Below, in pieces: positions 43,049-52,148 of a stretch of 64,000 nucleotides of DNA (position 1 is the first letter of the stretch; every line of letters starts with the position of its first letter). The notes under the pieces were generated by a model. That model was not told where the DNA came from and made no database searches. It saw nothing but the letters and a program-made list of their open reading frames with translations. Source of the stretch: Pseudoduganella buxea. GTDB lineage: Bacteria; Pseudomonadota; Gammaproteobacteria; Burkholderiales; Burkholderiaceae_D. The stretch is from positions 1 through 64,000 of the forward strand of contig NZ_WNKZ01000008.1 in assembly GCF_009720835.1 (NCBI RefSeq). The letters run 5' to 3'. Both the position numbers and the translations under genes were made by a program.

Positions 43049-44236
43049 ATGAACCACATGCATAAACTACTCATCGGTGCGCTGATTTCGGCACTGTGCC
43101 TCTCGGTGCCGGTCACGACCGTGCACGCCGCACAGGGCGCGAAAAAGACCACCGTCAAGAAATCCACCGTCAAGCGCGCCAAGGCCAGTCCGGCCAAGGC
43201 AAGCAAGAGCAAGGCCGGCCTGCGTCGCGTCGCCAGATTCGAAGCCCAGCCGCGCGAGCGCCTCGTCAAGCGTGTCGTCGTCGAGCGGGGCAAGCGCAAG
43301 GTGGTGTACCAGCGCCTGACCAATGTCGGCACCCCGGCCCGTCCCACGATGGGCGACCTGGCCGGCCTGAACCTGACGCGCGACCCGCTCGACCTGAAGT
43401 CGAACGTGGCCCTCGTGCTGGACCAGAGCAATTCCGAAGTGTTGTTCGAAAAGAATGCCAACGTGGCGCTGCCGATCGCGTCCATCACGAAGATGATGAC
43501 GGGCCTGGTGGTGGTCGAAGCGGGCCTGGACATGGATGAAGTGCTGACCGTGACGGACGAGGATGTCGACCGCGCCAAGTTCTCCAGCTCGCGCCTGAAG
43601 GTGGGCGACCAGCTGACGCGCCGCAATATGCTGCATATCGCGCTGATGAGCTCGGAAAACCGTGCCGCGTCGGCCCTGGGGCGCCACTATCCGGGCGGCC
43701 TGCCTGCCTTTGTCGCGGCAATGAACGCCAAGGCGCAAGCGCTGGGCATGCACGATACCCGCTACGTCGATTCGAGCGGCCTGTCCAAGCAGAACGTGGC
43801 CAGCGCACGCGACCTGGCCCGCCTGGCCCTGGCCGCCTACGAGCACCCGATCCTGCGCGAATTCTCCACCGATCCGAAGGCGGTGGTCGAACGCAACGGT
43901 CGCCCGGTGCAGTTCGGCACGACGAATGGTCTCGTGACGCCCAATTCGGGCTGGGAAATCGGCCTGCAGAAAACCGGCTTCATCAACGAAGCAGGGCGCT
44001 GCGTGATGATGCAGGCCGTGATCGAAGGCCGCGCCGTCATCATGGTGCTGCTGGACGCGAAAGGTTCCGCGGCCCGCGTGGCCGATGCGATGCGCATGCG
44101 CAAATGGCTGACGGCCCTGAAGCCGCCGGGCTTCTCCGCTTCCGGCGGCGGCACGGCCATCGGCACCGTTGGCGCGATGGGCGGCTCCGGCTATGGCGCC
44201 AGCATGGCGGCACCGCGGACCAGCGCCGGCATGTAG
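43049..44236 (+). CDS. pbpG: D-alanyl-D-alanine endopeptidase (PBP7-like)
   Basis: A signal peptide is followed by a Lys/Ala-rich stretch (KKTTVKKSTVKRAKASPAKA, residues ~30-60). The penicillin-binding core has the three motifs in order: SITK (active Ser), SSEN (SxN) and QKTG (KTG). These mark low-molecular-weight PBPs of the DacA/PbpG type, which cut peptidoglycan cross-links. The Lys-rich N-terminal extension may bind the cell wall or LPS. The start may be the next ATG, 9 bases downstream (43058), which has a better-spaced GGGG. A terminator follows. Confidence 0.92.
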   Translation: MNHMHKLLIGALISALCLSVPVTTVHAAQGAKKTTVKKSTVKRAKASPAKASKSKAGLRRVARFEAQPRERLVKRVVVERGKRKVVYQRLTNVGTPARPTMGDLAGLNLTRDPLDLKSNVALVLDQSNSEVLFEKNANVALPIASITKMMTGLVVVEAGLDMDEVLTVTDEDVDRAKFSSSRLKVGDQLTRRNMLHIALMSSENRAASALGRHYPGGLPAFVAAMNAKAQALGMHDTRYVDSSGLSKQNVASARDLARLALAAYEHPILREFSTDPKAVVERNGRPVQFGTTNGLVTPNSGWEIGLQKTGFINEAGRCVMMQAVIEGRAVIMVLLDAKGSAARVADAMRMRKWLTALKPPGFSASGGGTAIGTVGAMGGSGYGASMAAPRTSAGM

Positions 44237-44293
44237 CCTGGAAATGACAACGCCGGCAAGCGCCGGCGTAGGAAGTGAAGACTGAAGCTCACG

Positions 44294-44316
44294 ACCCGGC
44301 ACCGCGCCGGGTTTTG
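44294..44316 (+). terminator. Rho-independent terminator of pbpG
   Basis: ACCCGGC (44294-44300) and GCCGGGT (44306-44312) with a 5-base loop, then TTTG and more T. It lies in the convergent gap with the IclR gene. Confidence 0.8.
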
Positions 44317-44317
44317 T

Positions 44318-45100
44318 TTATTCCGCCGCCGCCGTATAGCCCAGGGTGGCGGAAATCTGGTTGGCCGTGGCTACCAGGTCTTCCAGCCACTCGTCCTGCA
44401 GGCGGTCGGCCGGCGCGGAGATCGACAAGCCCGCCACCAGCTTGCCGCTGTCGTCGCGGATGCCGGCGGCCATGCAGCGCACACCCAGTTCCAGTTCCTC
44501 GTTATCGCGCGCATAACCGCGCGCCCGCACCAGCGACAGCTCGCGTTCGAGCTTGCCCAGGTCCGTGATGGAATTCTTGTTGTGGCCGGCCAGGCCCGTA
44601 CGGGTGGCGTAGGCGCGGATGGCCTTCGGCTCGTCCACCGACAGGAACAGTTTGCCCGTGGACGTCAGGTGCAGCGGGCCGCGTCCGCCGATGGCGCGCA
44701 CCACCTGCATGCCGGAGCGCTCGGAAAAGGCGCGGTCGATGTACACGATCTCGTCGCCCTGGCGCACGGACAGGTTGATGGTCTGCTGCGTCTTCTTGTG
44801 GAGCGAGCGCATGAAGTCCAGCGCCGCTTCGCGCACGGACAGGCGGCTTTTCACCACATTGCCCAGTTCCAGCAGGCGCATGCCGAGGCGGTAGGTACCC
44901 GGCTCGATGCGGTCGACGAAGCGGGTCAGCACCATGTCGTTCAGGATGCGGTGGGCCGTGGACGGGTGCAGGCCCGACACTTTCGACAATTCCTTCAGGC
45001 TGACCGGGTCCGGGTATTTCGCCAGGGCGTCGAGCAGGGCAACCATGCGCTCGATGACCTGGATAGTTGTTTTTTGTTCCGGCAGGGATTCGATTTTCAT
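44318..45100 (-). CDS. IclR-family transcriptional regulator, 260 aa
   Basis: The start is MKIESLPEQKTTIQV. An N-terminal winged helix (VSLKELSKVSGLHPSTAHRILNDMVLTRFVDR) precedes the IclR effector domain (RQGDEIVYIDRAF, PLHLTSTGKLFL, GVRCMAAGIRDDSGKLVAGLSI). Such regulators usually respond to aromatic or carbon metabolites. It is divergent from dgkA with about 144 bases between starts; no catabolic cluster sits next to it, so its target is unknown. Confidence 0.92.
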   Translation of the reverse strand: MKIESLPEQKTTIQVIERMVALLDALAKYPDPVSLKELSKVSGLHPSTAHRILNDMVLTRFVDRIEPGTYRLGMRLLELGNVVKSRLSVREAALDFMRSLHKKTQQTINLSVRQGDEIVYIDRAFSERSGMQVVRAIGGRGPLHLTSTGKLFLSVDEPKAIRAYATRTGLAGHNKNSITDLGKLERELSLVRARGYARDNEELELGVRCMAAGIRDDSGKLVAGLSISAPADRLQDEWLEDLVATANQISATLGYTAAAE

Positions 45101-45244
45101 GATGTGGTTGGTGCAGTGCAGTACGTTCTCCTTCTTTATACCATGATGTGAAAAAAATGGGAATCGAGGGGAGGGTGTCACGGCGCCGCTATAATGGCGC
45201 ACCGTAGCATTTTCCCATCTATCCTTTCATTCCAAGCGCCTTCC

Positions 45245-45631
45245 ATGACCGATCCCGTCAGCCAGTTCAAGAGCAAAAGCGGCTTGAAACGCATCCTGTC
45301 CGCGTTCTTCTATTCCGTCGATGGGCTGAAATCGGCGTGGCGCCATGAACACGCTTTTCGCCAGGAACTGCTGCTGTTCGTCGCCGGCGGCATCGTTGCC
45401 ATGCTGCTGCCGATCTCATCATTCCAGAAACTGGCGCTGATGGGCGTGCTGGTGCTGGTGCTGATCGTCGAGCTGGTCAACTCGGCCATCGAGGCCGTGG
45501 TCGACCGTATTTCACTCGAACGCCATCCGCTGTCGAAGAATGCCAAGGATTTCGGCAGCGCCGCCGTGCTGCTGGCCGTCATGCTGGCCGGCGCCACGTG
45601 GGCTGTCGTACTGTTCAACCGCTTCTGGTAG
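45245..45631 (+). CDS. dgkA: Diacylglycerol kinase
   Basis: The start MTDPVSQFKSKSGLKR gives a 128-aa product with three membrane helices and ELVNSAIEAVVDRISLERH, the DgkA active-site motif. SAWRHEHAFRQEL is the usual N-terminal surface helix. It phosphorylates diacylglycerol at the inner membrane, recycling DAG left from lipid or glucan modification (for example by LtaS/OpgB-type enzymes). TATAAT lies about 50 bases before the ATG (45190), without a clear -35. Confidence 0.95.
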   Translation: MTDPVSQFKSKSGLKRILSAFFYSVDGLKSAWRHEHAFRQELLLFVAGGIVAMLLPISSFQKLALMGVLVLVLIVELVNSAIEAVVDRISLERHPLSKNAKDFGSAAVLLAVMLAGATWAVVLFNRFW

Positions 45632-45636
45632 GTTCT

Positions 45637-45655
45637 ATATGCCCTGCGGGCATAT
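45637..45655. repeat. Palindrome ATATGCCC-TGC-GGGCATAT before sbp
   Basis: Perfect 8-bp arms ATATGCCC (45637-45644) and GGGCATAT (45648-45655) around TGC. It lies 6 bases past the dgkA stop and just upstream of the candidate sbp promoter, so it is either a regulator site (CysB is a possibility) or an RNA hairpin. It has no T-run. Confidence 0.65.
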
Positions 45656-45659
45656 GGAT

Positions 45660-45688
45660 GCGACAAAAGCTTAGTTCTATTTTATAAG
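45660..45688 (+). promoter_or_regulatory. Candidate sigma70 promoter of sbp
   Basis: GCGACA (45660-45665), 17 bases, TATAAG (45683-45688). Four of six -35 positions and five of six -10 positions match. It starts 4 bases after the preceding palindrome. Confidence 0.45.
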
Positions 45689-45731
45689 CCGCCGGGCTAC
45701 TCTGCGTTATCCATTCAAAAGGGGAATTCAG

Positions 45732-46739
45732 ATGTTCTCGAAGAAAATCAGTACGCTTGCTGCTGCCGTTGTCACCACCCTGGCCCTGTCCGCCGCGGCC
45801 CATGCCGCCGACGTTACCCTGCTCAACGTGTCGTACGACCCGACCCGCGAGCTGTACCAGGACGTGAACACCGCTTTCGCCAAGGAATGGAAGGCGAAGA
45901 CGGGCGACAACGTGAAGATCAAGCAATCGCACGGCGGTTCGGGCAAGCAGGGCCGCGCCGTCATCGACGGCCTGGAAGCGGACGTCGTCACCCTGGCGCT
46001 GGCCTACGATATCGACGCCATCGCCGAGCGGGGCCTGCTGAACAAGGACTGGCAGAAGCGCCTGGGCCACAATTCCACGCCGTACAGCTCGACCATCGTG
46101 TTCCTGGTGCGCAAGGGCAATCCGAAAGGCATCAAGGATTGGGCCGACCTCGTCAAGCCCGGCATCCAGGTCATCACGCCGAATCCGAAGACTTCCGGCG
46201 GCGCCCGCTGGAACCACCTGGCTGCCTACGGCTACGCGCTGCGCCAGCCGGGCGGCAGCGATGCCACGGCGCGCGACTATCTGAAAAAGCTGTACAAGAA
46301 CGTGCCCGTGCTCGATTCCGGCGCCCGCGGCGCCACCACCACCTTCGTCGAACGGGGCATCGGCGACGTGCTGATCGCGTGGGAAAACGAAGCCCTGCTG
46401 GCCATCAAGGAACTGGGCCCGGACAAGGTGCAGATCGTCGCGCCGTCCGTGTCCATCCTGGCCGAGCCGCCCGTGGCCATCGTCGACAAGGTGGTCGACA
46501 AGCGCGGCACCCGCAAGGTGGCCGAGGCCTACCTGGCCTGGCTGTACACGAGCGCAGCGCAGGAACTGATCGCCAAGAACTACTACCGCCCGTCGGTAGA
46601 AAAGGAAGCGAAGAAATACGCCGCCCAGTTCCCCAACGTGAAGCTGTTCAAGCTGTCTGACGTGGCCGGTGACTGGACCCAGGCCCAGAAGACCCACTTC
46701 GCCGACGGCGGCGTGTTCGACCAGATCTACGCCAAGTAA
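45732..46739 (+). CDS. sbp: Periplasmic sulfate-binding protein
   Basis: Signal peptide [22 protein letters not shown] is followed by [19 protein letters not shown] and [24 protein letters not shown], the sulfate-binding Sbp/CysP signature. [16 protein letters not shown] and [20 protein letters not shown] are also characteristic. It delivers sulfate or thiosulfate to the CysTWA transporter encoded 1.4 kb downstream. Between them lie a hydrolase and a peroxiredoxin gene. GGGG precedes the ATG. Sulfate limitation, through CysB, most likely controls it. Confidence 0.95.
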   Translation: MFSKKISTLAAAVVTTLALSAAAHAADVTLLNVSYDPTRELYQDVNTAFAKEWKAKTGDNVKIKQSHGGSGKQGRAVIDGLEADVVTLALAYDIDAIAERGLLNKDWQKRLGHNSTPYSSTIVFLVRKGNPKGIKDWADLVKPGIQVITPNPKTSGGARWNHLAAYGYALRQPGGSDATARDYLKKLYKNVPVLDSGARGATTTFVERGIGDVLIAWENEALLAIKELGPDKVQIVAPSVSILAEPPVAIVDKVVDKRGTRKVAEAYLAWLYTSAAQELIAKNYYRPSVEKEAKKYAAQFPNVKLFKLSDVAGDWTQAQKTHFADGGVFDQIYAK

Positions 46740-46746
46740 GCCCATC

Positions 46747-47304
46747 ATGGCCGGCACGCTCTCGCCGTTTCGCCTGCTGGTCGCGCCGGGCCTGCATAAC
46801 AGCGGCCCGGATCACTGGCAAAGCCGCTGGCAGCGCCTGTATCCCGCGTTTCAACGGGTGCAGCAGCGCGACTGGAGCACGCCGGACCTGGCGTCCTGGC
46901 GCTCGCGCGTCGATGCGGCGCGCCAGGAAGACCGCCGTCCCACCCTGATCGTTGCGCACAGCTTCGGCTGCCTGGCCTCGGTGGCCAGCGTGGCGTGCGA
47001 TCCTTCCCATGTCGCCGGCCTGCTGCTGGTGGCGCCGGCCGACCCGGACAAGTTCGGTGTGGCCGGCCAGCTGCCCGTGACGGAACTGCCTTGCCCCAGC
47101 ATCCTGATTGCCAGCAGCAACGACCCGTGGATGACGGCGGAGAAGGCGCGGCTGTGGGCCGAACGCTGGGGCAGCAGCTATGTCGCCGCTGGTGCGCTGG
47201 GGCATATCAATGCCGAGTCCGGCCTGGGCGACTGGCTGTTCGGCCAGCAGCAGTTGCAATTACTGGCGGAACGGGCGCACAATGTCCGGGTTGCACAATA
47301 TTGA
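46747..47304 (+). CDS. Small alpha/beta serine hydrolase (RBBP9/YdeN family), 185 aa
   Basis: The start MAGTLSPFRLLVAPGLHNSGPDHW is 7 bases past the sbp stop. The triad is visible: VAHSFGCLAS (nucleophile Ser), SSNDPWM (Asp) and ALGHINAESG (His). GLHNSGPDHWQ-type starts and the ~185-aa length are characteristic of the RBBP9/YdeN serine hydrolase family. The substrate is unknown. Its position inside the sulfate locus suggests expression with sbp; the functional link is not known. Confidence 0.88.
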   Translation: MAGTLSPFRLLVAPGLHNSGPDHWQSRWQRLYPAFQRVQQRDWSTPDLASWRSRVDAARQEDRRPTLIVAHSFGCLASVASVACDPSHVAGLLLVAPADPDKFGVAGQLPVTELPCPSILIASSNDPWMTAEKARLWAERWGSSYVAAGALGHINAESGLGDWLFGQQQLQLLAERAHNVRVAQY

Positions 47305-47344
47305 TGTTTACCTAAGAATAAATTTTGATTCCTGGAGGATTCTC

Positions 47345-47983
47345 ATGACTCTACGCCTCGGCGACACCGCCCCTGATTTCGAACAGGATTCCACCATCGG
47401 CCCCATCAAGTTCCATGAATGGGCGGGCGACTCGTGGGTCGTGCTGTTTTCCCACCCGGCCGACTTCACCCCCGTCTGCACGACGGAACTGGGCCTGACG
47501 GCGAAACTGAAGCCCGAGTTCGACAAGCGCAACGTGAAGGCCATCGCCCTGTCGGTCGACCCGGCCGATGCCCACAGCGAGTGGATCAAGGACATCGAGG
47601 AAACCCAGAAGACCGTTGTCGGCTTCCCCATCATCGCCGATGCGGACCGCAAGGTCGCCACCCTGTACGACATGATCCACCCGGAGCAGTCGGCCACGGC
47701 CACCGTGCGTTCGCTGTTCGTCATCGACCCGGCCAAGAAGATCCGCCTGCAACTGACCTACCCGATGAGCACCGGCCGCAACTTCGACGAAGTGCTGCGC
47801 GTGCTGGACGCCCTGCAGCTGACGGACAAGCACACCGTGGCCACGCCGGGCAACTGGAAGGACGGCGATGATGTCATCATCCCGCTGACCGTGCAGGACC
47901 CTGAAACGATCAAGCAGAAGTACCCGAAAGGCTTCACCGCCCCGAAACCTTACCTGCGCCTGACGCCACAGCCGAACAAGTAA
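47345..47983 (+). CDS. 1-Cys peroxiredoxin (Prx6-like), 212 aa
   Basis: GGAGG lies 6 bases before the ATG. The peroxidatic site is HPADFTPVCTTELG with Cys45; no other Cys is present, so it is a 1-Cys enzyme, and the C-terminal extension (PLTVQDPETIKQKYPKGF ... YLRLT) matches the Prx6 subgroup. It reduces H2O2 or lipid hydroperoxides; the resolving thiol must come from glutathione or another partner. Sulfur limitation and oxidative stress are linked, which could explain its place between sbp and cysT. A dispersed palindrome and a terminator follow. Confidence 0.95.
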   Translation: MTLRLGDTAPDFEQDSTIGPIKFHEWAGDSWVVLFSHPADFTPVCTTELGLTAKLKPEFDKRNVKAIALSVDPADAHSEWIKDIEETQKTVVGFPIIADADRKVATLYDMIHPEQSATATVRSLFVIDPAKKIRLQLTYPMSTGRNFDEVLRVLDALQLTDKHTVATPGNWKDGDDVIIPLTVQDPETIKQKYPKGFTAPKPYLRLTPQPNK

Positions 47984-47990
47984 TTGCCAA

Positions 47991-48015
47991 AAAAATGGGG
48001 ACAGACCCCATTTTT
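47991..48015. repeat. Dispersed palindrome with GGGGACAGACCCC core (copy 2)
   Basis: AAAAATGGGG (47991-48000) and CCCCATTTTT (48006-48015) with ACAGA between. It begins 8 bases after the peroxiredoxin stop and is followed by CGAGCAACTTTTT. Confidence 0.9.
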
Positions 48016-48036
48016 CGAGCAACTTTTTCCGGGAAG

Positions 48037-48072
48037 CCGGCTCGCGACACCTCGTCGCCAGCCGGTTTTTTT
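48037..48072 (+). terminator. Rho-independent terminator after the peroxiredoxin gene
   Basis: CCGGCT (48037-48042), one C mismatch, GCGAC (48044-48048), loop ACCTC, GTCGC (48054-48058), C mismatch, AGCCGG (48060-48065), then seven T. It separates the peroxiredoxin unit from cysT. Confidence 0.8.
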
Positions 48073-48102
48073 GTGGCCATAGCGCTTATGGCATCTAAGC
48101 AA

Positions 48103-48130
48103 ATGACTAAAGGTTAGTTTGGTTTATAAC
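48103..48130 (+). promoter_or_regulatory. Candidate promoter of cysTWA-cysB
   Basis: ATGACT (48103-48108), 16 bases, TATAAC (48125-48130); the -35 is poor, as expected for an activator-dependent (CysB) promoter. It precedes the cysT ATG by about 56 bases. Confidence 0.4.
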
Positions 48131-48185
48131 GTCTCTCTGCGAATATTCGGCCTCAATATCCGAAAATGTAATAAGAGGGGCGTCT

Positions 48186-49067
48186 ATGTCTGCAGTGCTG
48201 CCGGTTGCAAAGCCGGTTTCCGTCGAAGCGGCGAAGAAGAAACGGGCGCCTTACCGCGTCATGCCGGGCTTTAAGCTCTCGCTCGGGTTCACGGTGTTCT
48301 ACCTGACCCTGATCGTGCTGATCCCGCTGTCGTCCGTGTTCCTGAAGACGTTTACGATGACGTGGGAAGCCTTCTGGGGCGCCGTCACGTCGGACCGGGT
48401 GATGGCCTCGTACCGCCTGACCTTCGGCGCCTCGCTGATCGCCGCCTCGCTCAACGTCGTCTTCGGCGGTATCGTCGCCTGGGTGCTCGTGCGCTACCGC
48501 TTCCCCGGCAAGCGCCTGGTCGATGCCCTGGTCGACCTGCCGTTCGCGCTGCCCACGGCCGTTGCCGGCATCACGTTGACGGCGCTGTATTCGTCGAACG
48601 GCTGGCTCGGTACCTTCATCGAAGGCACCCTGGGCATCAAGGTTGCCTTCACGCCGCTGGGCGTGGTGCTGGCGCTGACCTTCATCGGCCTGCCGTTCGT
48701 CGTGCGCACGGTGCAGCCGGTGCTGGAAGACGCCGAGCGCGAACTGGAAGAGGCGGCCGCCTCGCTGGGCGCCTCGTCGCTGCAGACCTTCGTCAAGGTG
48801 GTATTCCCCACCATCCTGCCTTCGCTGATGACGGGCTTCGCGCTGGCCTTCGCCCGCGCCACCGGCGAATACGGCTCCGTCATCTTCATCGCCGGGAACA
48901 TGCCGATGGTGTCGGAAATCACGCCGCTGTTCATCATCACCAAGCTGGAACAGTACGACTACACGGGCGCCACGGCCATTGCCGTCGTGATGCTGATCGT
49001 GTCCTTCATCATGTTGTTGACGATTAACCTGCTGCAGGCCTGGGCGCGCGGCAAGTCCGGGAAATAA
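48186..49067 (+). CDS. cysT: Sulfate/thiosulfate ABC permease CysT (CysU)
   Basis: Six membrane helices and the CysT signature: [21 protein letters not shown] and [21 protein letters not shown] (EAA loop docking on CysA). [20 protein letters not shown] is a further conserved loop. With CysW it forms the sulfate/thiosulfate channel fed by Sbp. The start follows AGAGGGG. cysW begins 4 bases after its stop, so cysT opens a four-gene operon that ends with cysB. Confidence 0.95.
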   Translation: MSAVLPVAKPVSVEAAKKKRAPYRVMPGFKLSLGFTVFYLTLIVLIPLSSVFLKTFTMTWEAFWGAVTSDRVMASYRLTFGASLIAASLNVVFGGIVAWVLVRYRFPGKRLVDALVDLPFALPTAVAGITLTALYSSNGWLGTFIEGTLGIKVAFTPLGVVLALTFIGLPFVVRTVQPVLEDAERELEEAAASLGASSLQTFVKVVFPTILPSLMTGFALAFARATGEYGSVIFIAGNMPMVSEITPLFIITKLEQYDYTGATAIAVVMLIVSFIMLLTINLLQAWARGKSGK

Positions 49068-49071
49068 ACCA

Positions 49072-49947
49072 ATGAGTACATCTACCCGCCGCGGCGAACT
49101 GCCGACCGTCTCCGACGTCCTCGAACCGGCCTGGGTGCGCTGGGTCCTGTTGACCGTCGCCCTGGGCTTTTTGACCCTGTTCCTGTTCGTGCCCCTGGTG
49201 GCCGTCTTCACGGAAGCCCTGCGCAAGGGCTGGGAAACCTATGTCGAAGCCATCATCGACGAAGACGCCATCTCGGCCATCAAGCTGACGCTGATCGCGG
49301 CCGGCATCGCCGTGCCGCTGAACCTCGTATTCGGCGTGGCCGCCTCGTGGGCCGTGGCCAAGTTCGAGTTCCGCGGCAAGAGCCTTCTGCTGACCCTGAT
49401 CGACCTGCCGTTCTCCGTGTCGCCCGTGATCTCGGGCCTGATCTACGTGCTGATGTTCGGCGCGCAGGGCTGGTTCGGTGAATGGCTGGCGGCCAACGAC
49501 ATCAAGATCCTGTTCGCCGTGCCGGGCATCGTGCTGGCGACGATCTTCATTACCTTCCCGTTCGTGGCGCGCGAGCTGATTCCGCTGATGCAGGCGCAGG
49601 GCAGCGAGGAAGAGGAAGCGGCCGTCGTGCTGGGCGCGTCGGGCTGGCAGACCTTCTTCCGCGTCACGCTCCCCAACATCAAATGGGGCCTGCTGTATGG
49701 CGTGATCCTGTGTAACGCCCGCGCGATGGGCGAGTTCGGCGCCGTGTCGGTGGTGTCCGGCCATATCCGCGGCGAGACCAACACGATGCCGCTGCAGGTG
49801 GAGATCCTCTACAACGAATACAACTTCGTGGCCGCCTTCGCCGTCGCATCGCTGCTGGCGCTGCTGGCACTGGTCACGCTGGCACTGAAAAGCTTCATCG
49901 AATGGCGCCTGCACGAAAGCCGCGCCGACGACGACACGCACAACTGA
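49072..49947 (+). CDS. cysW: Sulfate/thiosulfate ABC permease CysW
   Basis: Membrane permease with [39 protein letters not shown] and [22 protein letters not shown] (EAA loop). [21 protein letters not shown] is diagnostic of CysW. It partners CysT. The C-terminus is charged ([15 protein letters not shown]). cysA follows 21 bases on. Confidence 0.95.
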   Translation: MSTSTRRGELPTVSDVLEPAWVRWVLLTVALGFLTLFLFVPLVAVFTEALRKGWETYVEAIIDEDAISAIKLTLIAAGIAVPLNLVFGVAASWAVAKFEFRGKSLLLTLIDLPFSVSPVISGLIYVLMFGAQGWFGEWLAANDIKILFAVPGIVLATIFITFPFVARELIPLMQAQGSEEEEAAVVLGASGWQTFFRVTLPNIKWGLLYGVILCNARAMGEFGAVSVVSGHIRGETNTMPLQVEILYNEYNFVAAFAVASLLALLALVTLALKSFIEWRLHESRADDDTHN

Positions 49948-49968
49948 TACCGAATACCGGAGCAAGAC

Positions 49969-51042
49969 ATGACGATTGCAGTTAAAAACATCAACAAGCG
50001 CTTCGGCGACTTCGTGGCGCTGAACAATGTGTCGCTCGACTTCCCGGCCGGCGAGCTGACGGCCCTGCTGGGCCCTTCCGGCTGCGGCAAGACCACGCTG
50101 CTGCGCTGCATCGCGGGCCTGGAACATCCGGATTCGGGCCAGGTGCTGCTCGATGGCGACGATGCGTCGGCACGCCACGTGCGCGAGCGCCAGGTCGGCT
50201 TCGTGTTCCAGCACTACGCGCTGTTCAAGCACATGACCGTGTTCGAGAACGTCGCCTTCGGCCTGCGCGTGAAACCGCGCGCCGAGCGGCCTTCCGAAGA
50301 CCAGATCCGCCGCAAGGTGAAGGACCTGCTGGAACTGGTGCAGCTGGACTGGCTGGCCGACCGCTATCCGCCGCAGCTGTCCGGTGGCCAGCGCCAGCGG
50401 ATCGCCCTGGCGCGCGCGCTGGCCGTCGAGCCGCGCGTGCTGCTGCTGGACGAACCGTTCGGCGCGCTCGACGCCAAGGTGCGCAAGGAACTGCGCCGCT
50501 GGCTGCGCCGCCTGCACGACGACCTGCACGTGACGTCGATCTTCGTCACGCACGACCAGGAAGAAGCGCTGGAAGTGGCCGACCAGGTGGTCCTGATGAA
50601 CAAGGGCACGGTCGAACAACTGGGCACGCCGGACGAGGTGTACAACCATCCCGCTTCGCCCTTCGTGTACGGCTTCCTGGGCAACGTCAACGTCTTCCAC
50701 GGCCGCGTGCACGAAGGCGTGCTGGCCAGCGACGGCGTCAACTTCGACGTGCCGGACCACCACCGCGTCCAGGACGGCAAGGGCACGGCCTATGTGCGCC
50801 CGCACGACCTGGAGATCGACCGCTACGAACAGGGCGCCGAAGGCATCGTCGTCAAGCTGCGCCGCGCCCATGCCATCGGCCCGCTGGCCCAACTCGACCT
50901 GGAACGGGCCGACAACGCCCAGCTGATCGAGGCCACCATTTCGAACGAGCGCTTCCGCAACCTGGCGCTGAAGGAAGGCGAGACCCTGGTGGTGCGCCCC
51001 AAGCGCCTGCATGTATTCGTCGACGGGGGGGCATCCATATGA
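49969..51042 (+). CDS. cysA: Sulfate/thiosulfate ABC ATPase CysA
   Basis: GGAG precedes the ATG. Walker [19 protein letters not shown], signature [18 protein letters not shown], Walker [17 protein letters not shown] and H-loop [13 protein letters not shown] are complete. The C-terminal ~110 residues ([28 protein letters not shown]) are the TOBE-like regulatory region. The gene's last codons contain a run of seven G (51025-51031), and its stop overlaps the cysB start as ATGA. Confidence 0.95.
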   Translation: MTIAVKNINKRFGDFVALNNVSLDFPAGELTALLGPSGCGKTTLLRCIAGLEHPDSGQVLLDGDDASARHVRERQVGFVFQHYALFKHMTVFENVAFGLRVKPRAERPSEDQIRRKVKDLLELVQLDWLADRYPPQLSGGQRQRIALARALAVEPRVLLLDEPFGALDAKVRKELRRWLRRLHDDLHVTSIFVTHDQEEALEVADQVVLMNKGTVEQLGTPDEVYNHPASPFVYGFLGNVNVFHGRVHEGVLASDGVNFDVPDHHRVQDGKGTAYVRPHDLEIDRYEQGAEGIVVKLRRAHAIGPLAQLDLERADNAQLIEATISNERFRNLALKEGETLVVRPKRLHVFVDGGASI

Positions 51043-51971
51043 ATTTCCAACAACTGCGCTCGATCCGCGAGGCGGCGCGCCGCAACTACAACCTGACGGA
51101 GGTGGCCAATGCACTGTTCACGTCGCAGCCGGGCGTGAGCCGACAGATCCGCGAACTGGAGGACGAGCTGGGCGTCGTCATCTTCGAACGCAACGGCAAG
51201 CGCCTGACGGGCCTGACGGAGCCGGGCAAGGGCATCCTGAAGATCATCGACCGCCTGCTGATCGAGGCGGAGAACCTGCAGCAGGCCAGCCTGGAATACA
51301 AGGGCCAGAGCACCGGCACTCTGACGGTGGCGGCCACGCACACGCAGGCACGCTACGCGTTGCCGCGCGCCGTGCAGCACTTCCGCAACGCGTTCCCGGA
51401 CGTGCGCATCGCCCTGCAACAGAGTTCGCCCGAACACATCGCCGAATGGGTTTTGTCGGGCAAGGCCGATATCGGCATCGCCACGGAAGGCCTGTCGCAA
51501 TTTCCCGACCTGGTGTCCTTCCCGTGCTACCGGTGGAGCCACCTGATCGTCGTCCCGGAAGGACATGCGCTGCTGCAGCGCACGCCCGTGCGGCTGGAAG
51601 ACCTGGCTGAATTCCCCCTGATTACGTATGACGTGGGCTTCACGGGCCGCGGCCATATCGACGACGCCTTCGACAAGGCCGGCGTGCGGCCGGACATCGT
51701 GCTGACGGCCATGGATTCGGACGTCATCAAGCAGTACGTGTCGCTGGGACTGGGCGTCGGCCTGGTGGCATCGATGGCCTTCGACCACGGCCGTGACCAG
51801 GGCCTGCGCGCCATCGAAGCGTCGCACCTGTTCGCGTCGAACACGACCCGCCTGGCCGTACGCCGCGGCGCCTACCTGCGCGCCTACGCCTACGAATTCA
51901 TCGCCCAGTTCGCCCCCGAGCTGAAGCGGGGCGATATCGAGCAGGCATTGCTGGGGGCCGAGGCGGCGTAG
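51039..51971 (+). CDS. cysB: CysB-type LysR regulator of sulfur assimilation
   Basis: N-terminal helix-turn-helix ([27 protein letters not shown]) and effector domain starting [20 protein letters not shown], which is the CysB signature ([12 protein letters not shown] in E. coli). [16 protein letters not shown] corresponds to the CysB CYHWNRSIVV region. It activates cys genes under sulfur limitation with N-acetylserine as inducer. It overlaps cysA and so is expressed with the transporter it controls. A terminator follows. Confidence 0.93.
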   Translation: MNFQQLRSIREAARRNYNLTEVANALFTSQPGVSRQIRELEDELGVVIFERNGKRLTGLTEPGKGILKIIDRLLIEAENLQQASLEYKGQSTGTLTVAATHTQARYALPRAVQHFRNAFPDVRIALQQSSPEHIAEWVLSGKADIGIATEGLSQFPDLVSFPCYRWSHLIVVPEGHALLQRTPVRLEDLAEFPLITYDVGFTGRGHIDDAFDKAGVRPDIVLTAMDSDVIKQYVSLGLGVGLVASMAFDHGRDQGLRAIEASHLFASNTTRLAVRRGAYLRAYAYEFIAQFAPELKRGDIEQALLGAEAA

Positions 51972-52018
51972 GCGGAGGGCGGCGCGGCGAGCCGCAGTCG
52001 CCGGTTGTGAAGCAAGGA

Positions 52019-52044
52019 TCCCGGACCCTGCCGGGACTTTTCTT
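52019..52044 (+). terminator. Rho-independent terminator of the cys operon
   Basis: TCCCGG (52019-52024) and CCGGGA (52031-52036) with a 6-base loop, followed by CTTTTCTTTT. It is 47 bases after cysB. Confidence 0.75.
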
Positions 52045-52148
52045 TTCTCGAATTGGTCGCTTCAAACCGGGCGGTCCGCTGCGGCGGCCTGCCACCGGTC
52101 TTGAAGTAACCGGTCGGCAGCCGGGGCATGCCGGTGCGCGCGGCTCGA

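Noticed and set aside
45180-45245. Full promoter for dgkA
   Set aside because: TATAAT at 45190 is good but no acceptable -35 is found at 16-18 bases; recorded only in the gene's text.
49024-51114. Long minus-strand frame opposite cysW/cysA
   Set aside because: Antisense of a transporter with complete motifs; codon bias explains it.
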